A DNA stretch of 64,000 bases from assembly GCA_029001845.1 (NCBI GenBank), contig JAREWP010000010.1:22559-86558 (forward strand), given 5' to 3'. The notes under the pieces were generated by a model, which saw nothing but the letters and a program-made list of their open reading frames with translations, ran no database searches and had not been told where the DNA came from. Of the stretch, positions 30,126-39,447 are shown in pieces; the stretch's first letter is position 1; each line of letters opens with the position of its first letter. The DNA is from Candidatus Magnetocorallium paracelense (GTDB taxonomy: Bacteria; Nitrospirota; Thermodesulfovibrionia; Thermodesulfovibrionales; Magnetobacteriaceae). Made by a program: the position numbers and the translations under genes.

Positions 30126-30291
30126 TAACTGTTCAGTGTGATCTGAGATCAGTTGAAAGTAAAAAGTACCTTTTTTATTGAATTTCACGAGCATAATTGG
30201 CATTTCCACCCTTTTTAGGAGTTCGTAGCATGAAAAATCAGACAAATTTCTTTAAACAGATCACCAATCTCTGAACTCTGTGAACAGTTAC
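30126..30291. mobile_element. MITE-like element, copy 1
   Basis: The terminal inverted repeats are TAACTGTTCA (30126-30135) and TGAACAGTTA (30281-30290). The interior has no gene. The flanks attcaggt (30117-30124) and attctggt (30292-30299) match at 7 of 8 positions, consistent with an aged 8-9 bp target duplication. A related copy with an intact duplication is at 54370-54543. Shared internal blocks include TCTGAG-TCAG after the left end and CTT-AAACAGA near the right. It sits between divergent kinase and FHA-cyclase genes. Confidence 0.75.
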
Positions 30292-30384
30292 ATTCTGGTA
30301 TTTGGTTGTCCTTTCAAAAAAGCCTTGAAGCTTAGGATAAAAAAGTGTTACATTTTAATGTCCCTATATTTTATGGAAGTGACT

Positions 30385-31305
30385 ATGGAAAATCAACATT
30401 CAAGGTTAGTTATTTGTTTTATTGATATCTGCGGAAGTACAAAACTCTATGAAAGGTATGGAGACGCCGAGGCGTTAAAGGCAGTGACGACTTGGATGAC
30501 GCTGATTTCGGAGACAATTCAGGATTACAGCGGCACAGTGCTGAGGACGATAGGAGATGAAGTGTTCTGTACCTTTCCAACCCCAAAAGACGCCATCGAA
30601 GCTACCGCCTTTATGCAAAGGTCCGTTCCCGGTCATAACTCTCTGAAGAATTTCAAAATAGAAATGAGGATTGGTCTTCATTTCGGAGATGTTTTGAAAG
30701 AAAAGGGAGAGATTTACGGAGACGCCGTTAATCTGGCCGCCAGGCTTACTTCCGTGGCAAAGGCGAATCAGATCATCACCTCCTCCGATACGGTTCAGGC
30801 ATTTCCGGAAGTGTTGTTAACAAAGTCACGCAAATTGGGTCGCGTCAGCGTAAAAGGTAAAATAGAAGAAGTGGTGGTTTACGAACTACTTTGGCAGGAA
30901 GACGAAGCTGATCTGACGACAGTACAGGAGAGTTCGGCAGATACGGCAACCAGGACTTCGAGCGCCCTGACTTTACGCTATGGAGACACCGAGGTCAGGT
31001 TAAACGACCAAAAGACATCGGTTACATTGGGCAGAGGGGATAAAAACGCATTCGTTATAAATGAAAAGATGGCATCCAGAAATCATGCTACTGTAGAATA
31101 TAAACAGGGTACATATATACTAACCGATTTCAGCACCAATGGCACTCATGTTAAAATGTATGACGGGCAGAAATTTTTTGTACACAGGCAGGAATTTCAG
31201 CTTTACAAAAAAGGAATCATAAGCCTTGGCCGCGAGATCTCGGGAGATACCTCGAACTGTATTTTTTTCACTCAGATCGTCGGATTCAGCAGACCGGACC
31301 AATAG
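30385..31305 (+). CDS. Class III nucleotide cyclase with C-terminal FHA domain
   Basis: A 306-aa soluble protein starting MENQHSRLVICFIDICGS (ATG 30385). The frame is open to 30280, but that part overlaps the MITE-like end and looks non-coding. The cyclase domain (about 5-170) has FIDICGSTKLYER (metal Asp), RTIGDEVFCTFP (second metal Asp) and YGDAVNLAARL. The FHA domain (about 210-290) has VTLGRGDKNAFVI, SRNHATVEY and FSTNGTHV. FHA recognises phospho-Thr, so the adjacent divergent kinase is a likely regulator. A cyclic-nucleotide-binding protein is encoded convergently 9 nt away. Confidence 0.88.
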   Translation: MENQHSRLVICFIDICGSTKLYERYGDAEALKAVTTWMTLISETIQDYSGTVLRTIGDEVFCTFPTPKDAIEATAFMQRSVPGHNSLKNFKIEMRIGLHFGDVLKEKGEIYGDAVNLAARLTSVAKANQIITSSDTVQAFPEVLLTKSRKLGRVSVKGKIEEVVVYELLWQEDEADLTTVQESSADTATRTSSALTLRYGDTEVRLNDQKTSVTLGRGDKNAFVINEKMASRNHATVEYKQGTYILTDFSTNGTHVKMYDGQKFFVHRQEFQLYKKGIISLGREISGDTSNCIFFTQIVGFSRPDQ

Positions 31306-31313
31306 AGGGCAGG

Positions 31314-31736
31314 TCAGAACGAATCCGTTTCATTGCTTATTTTATCAAGTTTGTTTTTTAACTGATGATACTTCATGGTCATATTGATCAATTGCCCTGT
31401 TGTCTCTCTCAACCTGTCTGACAAACCATTCAGTATCATTCGAAAGTCTTTTGAAGTTTTATTTATCTCGTTTTCCAGAAAATCCTTGTCTATGATCCCA
31501 AGTTCCACTTCTCCTATCGCCACTGCCGTAGCTGACCTGGCTTGCTTGTCGATCAGGCTTATCTGTCCGAGTATATCTCCTCTTTTTAGATGGGCGATCG
31601 TAATTTTGGCGCCGCCGATCATAACGGAAATAGCCACCTTACCGGTGAGTATCAGATAAGTCGCCTCTCCAAAGGTTCCTTCCTTAAAAATGATCTGGCC
31701 GTCACTATAGGTTTCTTTTGTTGTAACACTTCTCAT
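31314..31736 (-). CDS. Cyclic nucleotide-binding domain protein
   Basis: A 140-aa CRP/PKA-type sensor. It has FKEGTFGEATYLILTGKVAISVM, GDILGQISLIDKQARSATAVAI (phosphate-binding cassette in a diverged form: GQISLI...RSATA) and a helical tail. There is no DNA-binding domain, so it would act through protein contact. Its gene converges on the FHA-cyclase gene. Together with the kinase this forms a small cyclic-nucleotide signalling group. Confidence 0.85.
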   Translation of the reverse strand: MRSVTTKETYSDGQIIFKEGTFGEATYLILTGKVAISVMIGGAKITIAHLKRGDILGQISLIDKQARSATAVAIGEVELGIIDKDFLENEINKTSKDFRMILNGLSDRLRETTGQLINMTMKYHQLKNKLDKISNETDSF

Positions 31737-31957
31737 AAAAAATATTATACCAAAATTTAATCATAAAAAAGCATCCCCCAATCGGTAGCCGACAGGAAAA
31801 TTGGTCACTCCAAATCCATGAGGTTTAGCAATTGAAGTACAATTCCTTGACTACATGAATTATCATATAGTAGAGTAATTCGGTCAGAGGAATAGTGGGT
31901 TATATCTGTTTTTATTATTAATCTTATTGAGATAGTACGAAGAGGGAGGATAAATCT

Positions 31958-32983
31958 TTGATAAAAAATTTGTCCATCAATAATTTCAAGTCAATCGGGC
32001 ATTTGGATTTGGAATTAAGAAAAACCAATATCTTCATAGGCCATCCTAATACAGGAAAATCGAACATCCTCGAAAGCCTTGGTATTTTCTCTTCCTTCTA
32101 TAATGAAAACATGGGCATCGGTAATCTGGTCAGATTCGATAATGCTATTAATCTCTTTCATGACCTGGATATTCAAAAGCAAATTGAAATTACTGCCGAT
32201 CGTTTTCAATGCATAGCATGCTTTACAGGGGAATTTCTCACCCTCTCTTTTTTAAAAAACGGTGGTACTTATTACGAACAACACGACAACGGTGACGATC
32301 ATAGTGAACACAAAAAGATAAAAGCGTCTGCCCTTGTCTCAGAAACTCATACATTTATTAACAAATCGGAGAATCCCCCTTTTAAGTTTTATAAATTTGA
32401 AGCTCTAAAATCTTTTTCTCTTGCCAAAGGTTCCGCAAAAGATTTTCTCCACCCTCCTGATGGCCACAATCTGCTTTCTCTCCTTTTGACAGACAAATCT
32501 CTGAGGGAATCGGTATCCGGTATTTTTGAAAAGTTCGGATACAAGGTCGTATTAAGACCCCAGGATAAACGAATCGATGTGCAGAAGGAGGTTGATAGCA
32601 TGATTGTTGCGATTCCTTACTCTCTTGTCGCAGATACGCTCCAGCGGCTGGTGTTTCACATCGCTGCGATTGATACCAATACTGATTCCGTACTCATCTT
32701 CGAGGAGCCGGAATCCTTTGCATTCCCCTATTATACAAAGTATATTGCCGAGAGAATCGCTCTGGACGAAACCAACCAATATTTATTATCTACCCATAAC
32801 CCCTACTTTCTACTCTCGGTCATTGAAAAAACCCCTATGAAAGACTTGGCAATTTTTATAACATACCTTTCCGGCTACCAGACAAAAGTCAAAAGTCTTA
32901 ATGAGAGAGAGAAACAGGAAATACTGGATATGGATGCCGCTGTCTTTTTTAATCTTGAACAATTCATTGAAATCGAAAAATGA
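31958..32983 (+). CDS. ABC-type ATPase (AAA_21/OLD-like) of a two-gene module
   Basis: The 341-aa protein starts at TTG 31958 with GGGAGGA upstream (MIKNLSINNFKSIGHLDLEL). Walker A is FIGHPNTGKSNILES (about 26-40), Walker B is SVLIFEEPESFAFP (about 250) and the H-loop is LLSTHNPYFL. It resembles the ATPase half of OLD-family nucleases without the TOPRIM half. A frame with a TOPRIM-like motif follows immediately, so it is probably a defence-type ATPase/nuclease pair. AT-rich DNA and an isolated position suggest acquisition. Confidence 0.82.
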   Translation: MIKNLSINNFKSIGHLDLELRKTNIFIGHPNTGKSNILESLGIFSSFYNENMGIGNLVRFDNAINLFHDLDIQKQIEITADRFQCIACFTGEFLTLSFLKNGGTYYEQHDNGDDHSEHKKIKASALVSETHTFINKSENPPFKFYKFEALKSFSLAKGSAKDFLHPPDGHNLLSLLLTDKSLRESVSGIFEKFGYKVVLRPQDKRIDVQKEVDSMIVAIPYSLVADTLQRLVFHIAAIDTNTDSVLIFEEPESFAFPYYTKYIAERIALDETNQYLLSTHNPYFLLSVIEKTPMKDLAIFITYLSGYQTKVKSLNEREKQEILDMDAAVFFNLEQFIEIEK

Positions 32984-33466
32984 TCTTATCTGGAATGTTA
33001 TGCCGACAAAGCATTAGTCACTTCTTTGGGCGTTAAGAAGCAGATTGTCAGGCACGTATTCAGCAAAGGAAACGTATGCAATAAAGTCAGCAGGGGAAAG
33101 GGTGTTAGAGGCGTTGTTGATCAGGATCCTCTCAGCGTACAACCATCATACATCGAGTCTATCGGCTCCTGTATCGAAAATAAAAGAGACATACTGCTCT
33201 TTAAAGATAAGATAAACGACAATTATATAATCATGCTCTGCCCTACCCTTGAAGGCTGGATATTAAAAGCTGCAAAAGCAGAGGGAATAAAACCGGCAAA
33301 ATACGGCTTGCCTGACAAAGAAAAGGAACTGCATAAAATTGTCAATATAAATCTGCAAAAGCTCGAGCAATTGGTAAACGATCTTAAACAGCAAAGTCTC
33401 ATGCTAAAAACATTAAAAAATTATCTTATACCCTCTTTCCGCGACAATATCCGATATGCAGACTAA
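32980..33466 (+). pseudogene. TOPRIM-like partner of the ATPase, frameshifted near its start
   Basis: The expected start is ATG 32980, overlapping the ATPase stop as ATGA. In that frame the protein ends after 18 codons. One base out of phase, the same DNA reads LECYADKALVTSLGVKKQIVRH and continues to 33466 with VSRGKGVRGVVDQDPLS, LCPTLEGWILKAAKAEG and a coiled tail. ECYADK and VVDQDP look like the Glu and DxD of a TOPRIM-type fold. A single-base insertion near 32985-32992 best explains this. If translation begins at TTG 33026, the Glu motif is lost (146 aa remain). Confidence 0.65.
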
Positions 33467-34811
33467 AATCGAAAAAACATCAAGAATAGAAGAGTTTTCG
33501 AAAAATCCCGAAAAGGCGCTTTGGAAGCTGGCCGTACCGGTAATGTTGGGAATGAGCCTGCATACGATTTATAATATAACGGATATGATCTTTATAGGTC
33601 GTGTCAGTTCGTCAGCCCTTGCTGCCCTGGCCTTTAACATGCCTCTGTTTTTTTTGGTAATCGCTCTTATGATGGGTTTTGGCTCCGCCATTACATCGGT
33701 GATTTCCAGATACATCGGTTCCGGTAATAAATCGGGAGCCGACAATTGCGCTCTTCACGGTCTTGCCTTAGCCCTTGTCATCAGCACCGGCTTTGCCGTA
33801 ACAGGTATTTTTCTGGGAAGAGAGATGCTGGCCTTTATAGGCGCTCCGGAAACTCTGATTGACCAGGCCTGGTCATATCTCGGCCTGATCTCCATAGGCG
33901 TGCCTTTCATGGTAACGGCGAACGCCTTCGCTTCCATTCTTTCCGGGGAGGGTGATACAAGGCTTCCGATGATGTTGATAGGGCTGGGAACTCTGCTTAA
34001 TATTTTTTTGGACCCTCTCTTTATATTCATTTATGATATGGGGCTCAGGGGCGCCGCAGCGGCAACCGTTATAAGCCAGTTTGTGGTTTTTACAATTTTT
34101 TTATATCTCCTCTTTTTGAAACAGCGCTCTTATATTTCATTGAGCCTTGTAAATTTTTCTTTTAACTCGAAAATCTTACAGGAGATTTTGAGCATAGGAA
34201 TTCCTGCATCAGGTTCGATGACGATTATGGCTTTTGGAGGTTTGGTCTTCAACAGAATCCTGATACACTACTCGGAGAGCGCAGTGGCTGCTTATCAGGT
34301 TGTCGGGCGTATTGATATGTTTGTCTTTATTCCCATGATGGCTATTTCATCTTCTTTGGTGACTCTTGTGGGGATGTTTTATGGCGCCGGTGACTATACA
34401 AAGGTTTCGTTTATTATAAAACAGGGGATGAAAAGGGCCTTTATGGTGGTAACGTTGGTTGCTTCATTAATTTTTTTTTCCGCTCCCTATTTGATTTCAG
34501 TGTTTACCAAAGATCGGGAAATTGGCGCCATCGCAACAGGATATCTCCAAATTATCTCTTTCTTCTATCCTCTGGTAGCCATTGCCATGACCAGCGGCAG
34601 ATCGATGCAGGGATTGGGAAAGGGGCTGCCTGTACTTGTCATAACCTCTACACGGATACTTCTTGTCTCGGCGCCCCTTTCCTTGTTGTTCGCTTTTGTT
34701 TTTCACAAACCTGTTGAATGGGTTTGGTACTCGATAGCACTCTCTGTCGTTGTATCTTCCGCCCTTGGTTTTACATGGCTCAGACGTGTTGTGAGAAGAT
34801 TGGGTGTATAG
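33456..34811 (+). CDS. MATE family efflux transporter
   Basis: A 451-aa multidrug/metabolite:cation antiporter with twelve predicted membrane helices in two homologous halves. The start region LWKLAVPVMLGMSLHTIYNITDMIFIGRVSSSALAAL is typical of NorM/DinF-like proteins. SGEGDTRLPMMLIGLGTLLNIFLDPLFIF and GRSMQGLGKGLPVL are the matched loop motifs. Its start overlaps the preceding TOPRIM-like frame by 11 nt, so it could share a transcript. The substrate is unknown. Confidence 0.92.
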   Translation: MQTKIEKTSRIEEFSKNPEKALWKLAVPVMLGMSLHTIYNITDMIFIGRVSSSALAALAFNMPLFFLVIALMMGFGSAITSVISRYIGSGNKSGADNCALHGLALALVISTGFAVTGIFLGREMLAFIGAPETLIDQAWSYLGLISIGVPFMVTANAFASILSGEGDTRLPMMLIGLGTLLNIFLDPLFIFIYDMGLRGAAAATVISQFVVFTIFLYLLFLKQRSYISLSLVNFSFNSKILQEILSIGIPASGSMTIMAFGGLVFNRILIHYSESAVAAYQVVGRIDMFVFIPMMAISSSLVTLVGMFYGAGDYTKVSFIIKQGMKRAFMVVTLVASLIFFSAPYLISVFTKDREIGAIATGYLQIISFFYPLVAIAMTSGRSMQGLGKGLPVLVITSTRILLVSAPLSLLFAFVFHKPVEWVWYSIALSVVVSSALGFTWLRRVVRRLGV

Positions 34812-34923
34812 GGTTGTTATTATTTTCTTCGATGTGGTATAAAATTCAGTGCAGGTTGCAGTTCGTTTTTATTCACTTACATAAGTAATGCACCCGCCTT
34901 CATTTACTGACACTTAAATTGTT

Positions 34924-36636
34924 ATGATCGAGAAAAACAGAGAAGAGACGAAAGAAAATCCGGGACAATCCTCTAATTTCATCAGGGAAATTGTAGACGA
35001 TGATTTGAGATCGGGAAGGCATGGAAGCATCGTAACCCGTTTCCCACCCGAACCAAACGGTTATCTCCATATCGGTCATGCTAAATCCATCTGTCTTAAC
35101 TTTGGTCTTGCTTTCGATTACAATGGTATTTGTCATTTTCGTTTTGACGATACAAATCCCGTTAAAGAGAGTACAGAGTATATCGAATCCATAAAAAGAG
35201 ATGTCATTTGGCTTGGCTTTGACTGGAAAGACCATCTCTACTTTGCTTCGGACTATTTTGACCGTTTATACGAGTATGCAGTACAGTTAATCAGTATGGG
35301 GATGGCCTATGTATGCAGCCTGTCCTCGGAGGATATTCGACTTTACCGGGGAACTTTGACAGCCCCGGGAAAAAACAGCCCCTATCGGGATCGTTCTGTT
35401 GGGGAAAATCTCGATTTGTTTCAGCGTATGAGGGCTGGAGAGTTCGAAGAGGGAGAGCATGTACTCAGGGCCAAAATCGATATGCAGTCCCCTAACATCA
35501 ATATGAGAGATCCTGTGCTGTACAGGATTTTGAAAGCGACTCATCACCGAACAGGCGACAAGTGGTGTATTTACCCGATGTATGACTTTACCCACAGCCT
35601 TTCAGATTCGATAGAGGGAATTACTCACTCCATTTGTACTCTGGAGTTCGAAGACCACAGACCCCTATATGATTGGGTGCTCGATGTGCTTAAGACAGAG
35701 TGTCATCCGCAGCAGATCGAGTTCGCCAGGCTCAATCTTGATTACACGGTTTTAAGCAAACGAAAACTCAATATTCTGGTTAATAACGGTTATGTTTCAG
35801 GTTGGGACGATCCGCGCATGCCTACAATTTCGGGAATGCGCAGGAGGGGGTATACGCCTGAGGCTATCAAGAATTTTTGCGACAGAATCGGTGTATCTAA
35901 GAGGGAAGGCGTTGTCGATATCAGTTTGCTCGAATATTACATCAGAGAAGATCTGAACAGGCGCGCCATGCGGGTCATGGCTGTTCTCGATCCTGTAAAA
36001 GTCATTATAGAAAATTATCCTGAAGTTAAATCAGAGGAGATTGAAGCGGTCAATAATCCTGAAGATCAAAGCGCAGGCGCCAGAAAAGTTCCCTTTTCAA
36101 AAACCCTTTATATTGAAAGAGCCGATTTCCAGGAAGAACCGCATAAAAAGTTCTATCGCCTTTCTCCGGGCAGGGAAGTACGTCTCCGCTATGCTTATTA
36201 TATTAAGTGTCAAAGTGTAGTGAAAGACAGTGCGTCAGGTGAAATAAAAGAGATTCGCTGCACCTACGATCCGGAGACAAAGGGAGGGCACTCTCCTGAC
36301 GGCAGAAAAGTAAAGGCCACAATACATTGGGTATCTGCTGAACATGCCTTTAAAACCGAGGTGAGGCTTTACGATCATCTTTTTACTAAAGGTAATGTAA
36401 ACGAGACTGATGAAGACGCCGACTTTACAACAAATATAAATCCCGATTCCCTGACCGTATTAAAGACCTGTCTTCTGGAGCCGTCACTTAGAGAGGCAAA
36501 ACCGGGAGTCGGATATCAGTTTGAGCGTATCGGTTACTTCTGTGTCGATTCGAAAGATTCATATCAGGGGAAACCTGTTTTCAACAGAACCATAACGCTA
36601 CGTGATACATGGTCCAAAATTAAAAAGAGAGGCTAA
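34924..36636 (+). CDS. glnS: Glutaminyl-tRNA synthetase
   Basis: Class I synthetase charging tRNA-Gln. The 570-aa protein has [25 protein letters not shown] (HIGH motif, about residues 38-62), RFDDTNP, the KMSKS-equivalent [13 protein letters not shown] (about 276) and [25 protein letters not shown]. The anticodon-binding beta-barrel domain occupies the last 220 residues. GlnRS rather than the GatCAB route fits proteobacteria and some related phyla. Confidence 0.97.
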   Translation: MIEKNREETKENPGQSSNFIREIVDDDLRSGRHGSIVTRFPPEPNGYLHIGHAKSICLNFGLAFDYNGICHFRFDDTNPVKESTEYIESIKRDVIWLGFDWKDHLYFASDYFDRLYEYAVQLISMGMAYVCSLSSEDIRLYRGTLTAPGKNSPYRDRSVGENLDLFQRMRAGEFEEGEHVLRAKIDMQSPNINMRDPVLYRILKATHHRTGDKWCIYPMYDFTHSLSDSIEGITHSICTLEFEDHRPLYDWVLDVLKTECHPQQIEFARLNLDYTVLSKRKLNILVNNGYVSGWDDPRMPTISGMRRRGYTPEAIKNFCDRIGVSKREGVVDISLLEYYIREDLNRRAMRVMAVLDPVKVIIENYPEVKSEEIEAVNNPEDQSAGARKVPFSKTLYIERADFQEEPHKKFYRLSPGREVRLRYAYYIKCQSVVKDSASGEIKEIRCTYDPETKGGHSPDGRKVKATIHWVSAEHAFKTEVRLYDHLFTKGNVNETDEDADFTTNINPDSLTVLKTCLLEPSLREAKPGVGYQFERIGYFCVDSKDSYQGKPVFNRTITLRDTWSKIKKRG

Positions 36637-36671
36637 CGCTATTAATTTATTAGAAAGGAGAGCAATTTGTA

Positions 36672-37037
36672 ATGGGAAAGACGATATTAATAGTTGACGA
36701 TTCAAAAGTTACCAGGTTATCCATATCCTTTCCCTTAAAAAAGGAAGGTTATGAAGTCTTTGAGGCGCAAAATCCGATCGAGGCGCAGAAAATACTGGAT
36801 AATAATAAAATAGATATGGTTTTTACAGATCTTCATATGCCTGAAATGAAGGGCATCGATTTTCTAAAATTAATACGCAGTAAAACACAGTATAAAAAAC
36901 TGCCTGTTGTAATGGTTACCGGAGAGTCCTTGCAGGAAAAAAAGGACGAAGGCAGGTTGGCCGGAGCTAACGGGTGGGTTGTAAAGCCTATAAAACCGGA
37001 GCAGGTACTTTCCATTGCAGCAAAATTTTTAGGATAA
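36672..37037 (+). CDS. CheY-like response regulator
   Basis: A 121-aa REC-only protein. IVDDSKVTR gives the acidic pair (residues 8-9), VFTDLHMPEMKG the phospho-acceptor Asp (about 54), VTGES the switch Ser/Thr and VKPIKPEQ the Lys (about 105). ATG follows AAAGGAGAG at good distance. It precedes an Hpt-receiver gene by 160 nt, so the two may form a relay. Confidence 0.92.
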   Translation: MGKTILIVDDSKVTRLSISFPLKKEGYEVFEAQNPIEAQKILDNNKIDMVFTDLHMPEMKGIDFLKLIRSKTQYKKLPVVMVTGESLQEKKDEGRLAGANGWVVKPIKPEQVLSIAAKFLG

Positions 37038-37083
37038 GCTCTCATAGCGCCCTCCAGGGTACTGCAAAGCATGAGAACTTATC
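37033..37083 (+). other. Imperfect stem-loop over the stop of the CheY-like gene
   Basis: gataagctctcat (37033-37045) pairs with atgagaacttatc (37071-37083) at 12 of 13 positions. It lies exactly at the end of the response regulator gene but has no U-run, so it may be a processing or weak termination structure. Confidence 0.4.
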
Positions 37084-37195
37084 GTCATAGAAGGAATAGA
37101 GTAAATTTTCACTACGAAGATGAAGAAAGAAAAAAAATTCGTGGCCTTCATAGAATTAAAACAAATTTTCTTAGGGCTTATTTTCGGTAAACACG

Positions 37196-38053
37196 ATGGA
37201 AAAAAACATGGACGAATATCAGAAGTTACTTTATGATGCTTTTATAGAAGAGGCTTTGGACGGAATCTCCGGTCTTGAAGAGAGATTGCTCACTCTGGAA
37301 AGCTCTCCCGACGATTTGGATTTGATAGACTCGATTTTCAGGCATGTCCATAATATTAAAAGCAGCAGCTTAATCGTCGGATATAAAGAGATCTCTGACT
37401 TTGCCCACCACATAGAAAATCTCCTCGATCTGTTGCGAAATGGCCGCTTAAAAGTCAAAAAGTATCTGATTAATCTTATTCTTTCCACTGTAGATGTTAT
37501 GAAGGATATGATTAATGCCCTTGGTACTGACACACCTTTTGATTTTTCGAGGTGCAGGGAACTGGTGGACCAAATGGATTCTCTAAAGGAGAATGCAGAA
37601 GATCGCACCATGTCTTTAAGAACACCTGACGGCCTTGATGACCACAAACTCTCCATTCTGATAGTAGAAGATGAGTTTACAAGTCGTACCATGATACAGG
37701 GCTTACTAAGAGAGTATGGAGATTGTGATATCGCAGTTAACGGCAACGAGGCTGTGGAGGCCTTTTCTCTGGCAATGAAAAATAACTCTCTCTATGACAT
37801 AATTTTCCTCGATCTGGTAATGCCCGGTGTAGACGGCCTTGCTGTTTTAAAGAGACTTCGCGAATATGAAGCAGAGTATGGAGCGGATGAGGGTAAAAAG
37901 ACTAAAATTGTTATAACAACGGTTGTAGACGAACCGAAAGTGATTTACAGTGCATACAATGACTATGGTTGCACCGATTATCTTATCAAACCTGTAACAA
38001 AGGGGGCGTTGGTCAGTCTATTGGTAAAGTACGGATATCTGAGGTTTGGCTGA
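37196..38053 (+). CDS. Histidine phosphotransfer (Hpt) domain fused to a receiver domain
   Basis: A 285-aa protein. Residues 1-115 form an Hpt four-helix bundle with the phospho-accepting His in FRHVHNIKSSSLIVGYKEISDFAHHIE. Residues 152-285 form a REC domain with LIVEDEFTSR, phospho-acceptor Asp in IIFLDLVMPGVDG, and Lys in YLIKPVTKG. This layout suits a middle step of a multi-component phosphorelay. The neighbouring CheY-like protein may be a partner. No histidine kinase is encoded nearby. Confidence 0.9.
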   Translation: MEKNMDEYQKLLYDAFIEEALDGISGLEERLLTLESSPDDLDLIDSIFRHVHNIKSSSLIVGYKEISDFAHHIENLLDLLRNGRLKVKKYLINLILSTVDVMKDMINALGTDTPFDFSRCRELVDQMDSLKENAEDRTMSLRTPDGLDDHKLSILIVEDEFTSRTMIQGLLREYGDCDIAVNGNEAVEAFSLAMKNNSLYDIIFLDLVMPGVDGLAVLKRLREYEAEYGADEGKKTKIVITTVVDEPKVIYSAYNDYGCTDYLIKPVTKGALVSLLVKYGYLRFG

Positions 38054-38088
38054 TACTTTTTAAAGACAGCAATTAGCGATCAGCTATC

Positions 38089-38203
38089 AGCAGTCAGCAT
38101 AGGAATAACAAAGCATAAAAAAGAAATAAACAAACATCACCGGAGGAAGTACGTTTTTTTGCCGGCAACTCACTGCATATAAGGAGCTGACTGCTTTTTT
38201 TTT
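38089..38203. terminator. Possible terminator region between convergent genes
   Basis: gctgactgct (38186-38195) followed by eight or nine T forms the 3' arm for agcagtcagc (38089-38098), an exact inverted repeat about 87 nt apart. The distance is long for a hairpin terminator. The T-run on the plus strand after GCTGACTGCT suits termination of the Hpt-receiver transcript. Confidence 0.35.
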
Positions 38204-38211
38204 AAAGATTC

Positions 38212-39321
38212 TCAAGTGAGGGCTAGTAGTTCCAGCGTTTTTTCGGCGTTTTTGAGAATTGTTAATCCCTCGGCTCTGATTCTTGCAAACTTCTTCATTT
38301 CATCCCTCTTACGTTCTGTTTTTGCAGAAAAAACTTTTACAACCCTGACGATTTGTTCCGGCAAGGGCTCGGATTCATTTAAGACGTATCCTGTTTCGCC
38401 TTCATCAATTATCTCGGAAGCGCCGTTATTTGTTGTCGTAGCGACCGGCAAACCACAGGCCATGGCTTCCAGGCAGACATTTGCAAAGGGGTCGGATTGA
38501 GTGGGTAGTACAAACAGATCGGCCTCTCTGTAATAATCTTCCACCGATTTCGAAGTACCGGAAAATTCTATCTCTCTATCTATTCCCAATCGTTTGGCTT
38601 TTTTCAAATAATGACTTGGATTATCGCTGCCAACGACCTGAAGAAGGCAGGGCAGTGACATTCCTTTTAATATCGCTATGGCCTCAATGAGATGAATTAA
38701 TCCCTTTCTCCTGAAATCCTGAGAAACGAAAAGCAGGCGAAGTACTTTTTTATTATTGACCTGTCGTTTGTGTCCGGGACTAAATTTCTTCAAATCCACT
38801 CCGTTATAAATTACATGAATTCGTTCTTCCGGATATGGATAAACATTCAATATCTGACTCTTTGTGAGTCTGGAATTGGTTATAACGATCTTTATCCGTT
38901 TCGGGTCGAAGATGCCTCTTTCCAATGCAAGGATCGTTCTGTGGCGAGGATTGAGTCCTTGCAGGAATCTCTCGATCTTTCCTGCATAACGAATATTCAT
39001 AAGATTTATGTGAAGGGGATCAGAAGCCCTGTATGCATCGGCAGGATATGACCTTGACAGGGCATATACTTTATCGACTTTTAACTCCTGAAGAGCTCTC
39101 TGACTGTTCACGTGGAAAGAGCGATTTTTTGATGAAGAAGTTAGATTGTTTACTTTAACCGGTATATGAATTACGGAGGGGTGAATATCGGGATCGCACT
39201 CCTTAGCCACAACATAGACAGTATGTCCCCTTTCAGCCAATACTCTGCTGAGATTGGCGCAGTAGCGTTCGGCGCCGCCTCTAAAAAATGAGCACTCCTT
39301 TCTGATCACGGCAATTTTCAT
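38212..39321 (-). CDS. Glycosyltransferase family 4 (WaaG/RfaG-like)
   Basis: A 369-aa GT-B enzyme. The start MKIAVIRKECSFFRGGAERYC has the N-terminal loop (GGAE), and the C-terminal donor domain has VSQDFRRKGLIHLIEAI, LPTQSDPFANVCLEAMACGLPV and the E-x7-E motif. The pattern and the NSRLTKSQIL / YNGVDLKKFSP segments are close to LPS core glucosyltransferase I. It probably adds a sugar to the LPS core or a related surface glycan in the cytoplasm. It stands next to another glycan gene. Confidence 0.87.
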   Translation of the reverse strand: MKIAVIRKECSFFRGGAERYCANLSRVLAERGHTVYVVAKECDPDIHPSVIHIPVKVNNLTSSSKNRSFHVNSQRALQELKVDKVYALSRSYPADAYRASDPLHINLMNIRYAGKIERFLQGLNPRHRTILALERGIFDPKRIKIVITNSRLTKSQILNVYPYPEERIHVIYNGVDLKKFSPGHKRQVNNKKVLRLLFVSQDFRRKGLIHLIEAIAILKGMSLPCLLQVVGSDNPSHYLKKAKRLGIDREIEFSGTSKSVEDYYREADLFVLPTQSDPFANVCLEAMACGLPVATTTNNGASEIIDEGETGYVLNESEPLPEQIVRVVKVFSAKTERKRDEMKKFARIRAEGLTILKNAEKTLELLALT

Positions 39322-39447
39322 AATAAATGTGGCTCAAATGGACATTAATCGTTAACTGTGAAGTTTACCATAAGGGGTAAAAAAAATGAATTAAGGTAAA
39401 GGGGCAAGGACAGGGAGGGGGAAATCTGTATGGAGTAAACTTTTACA

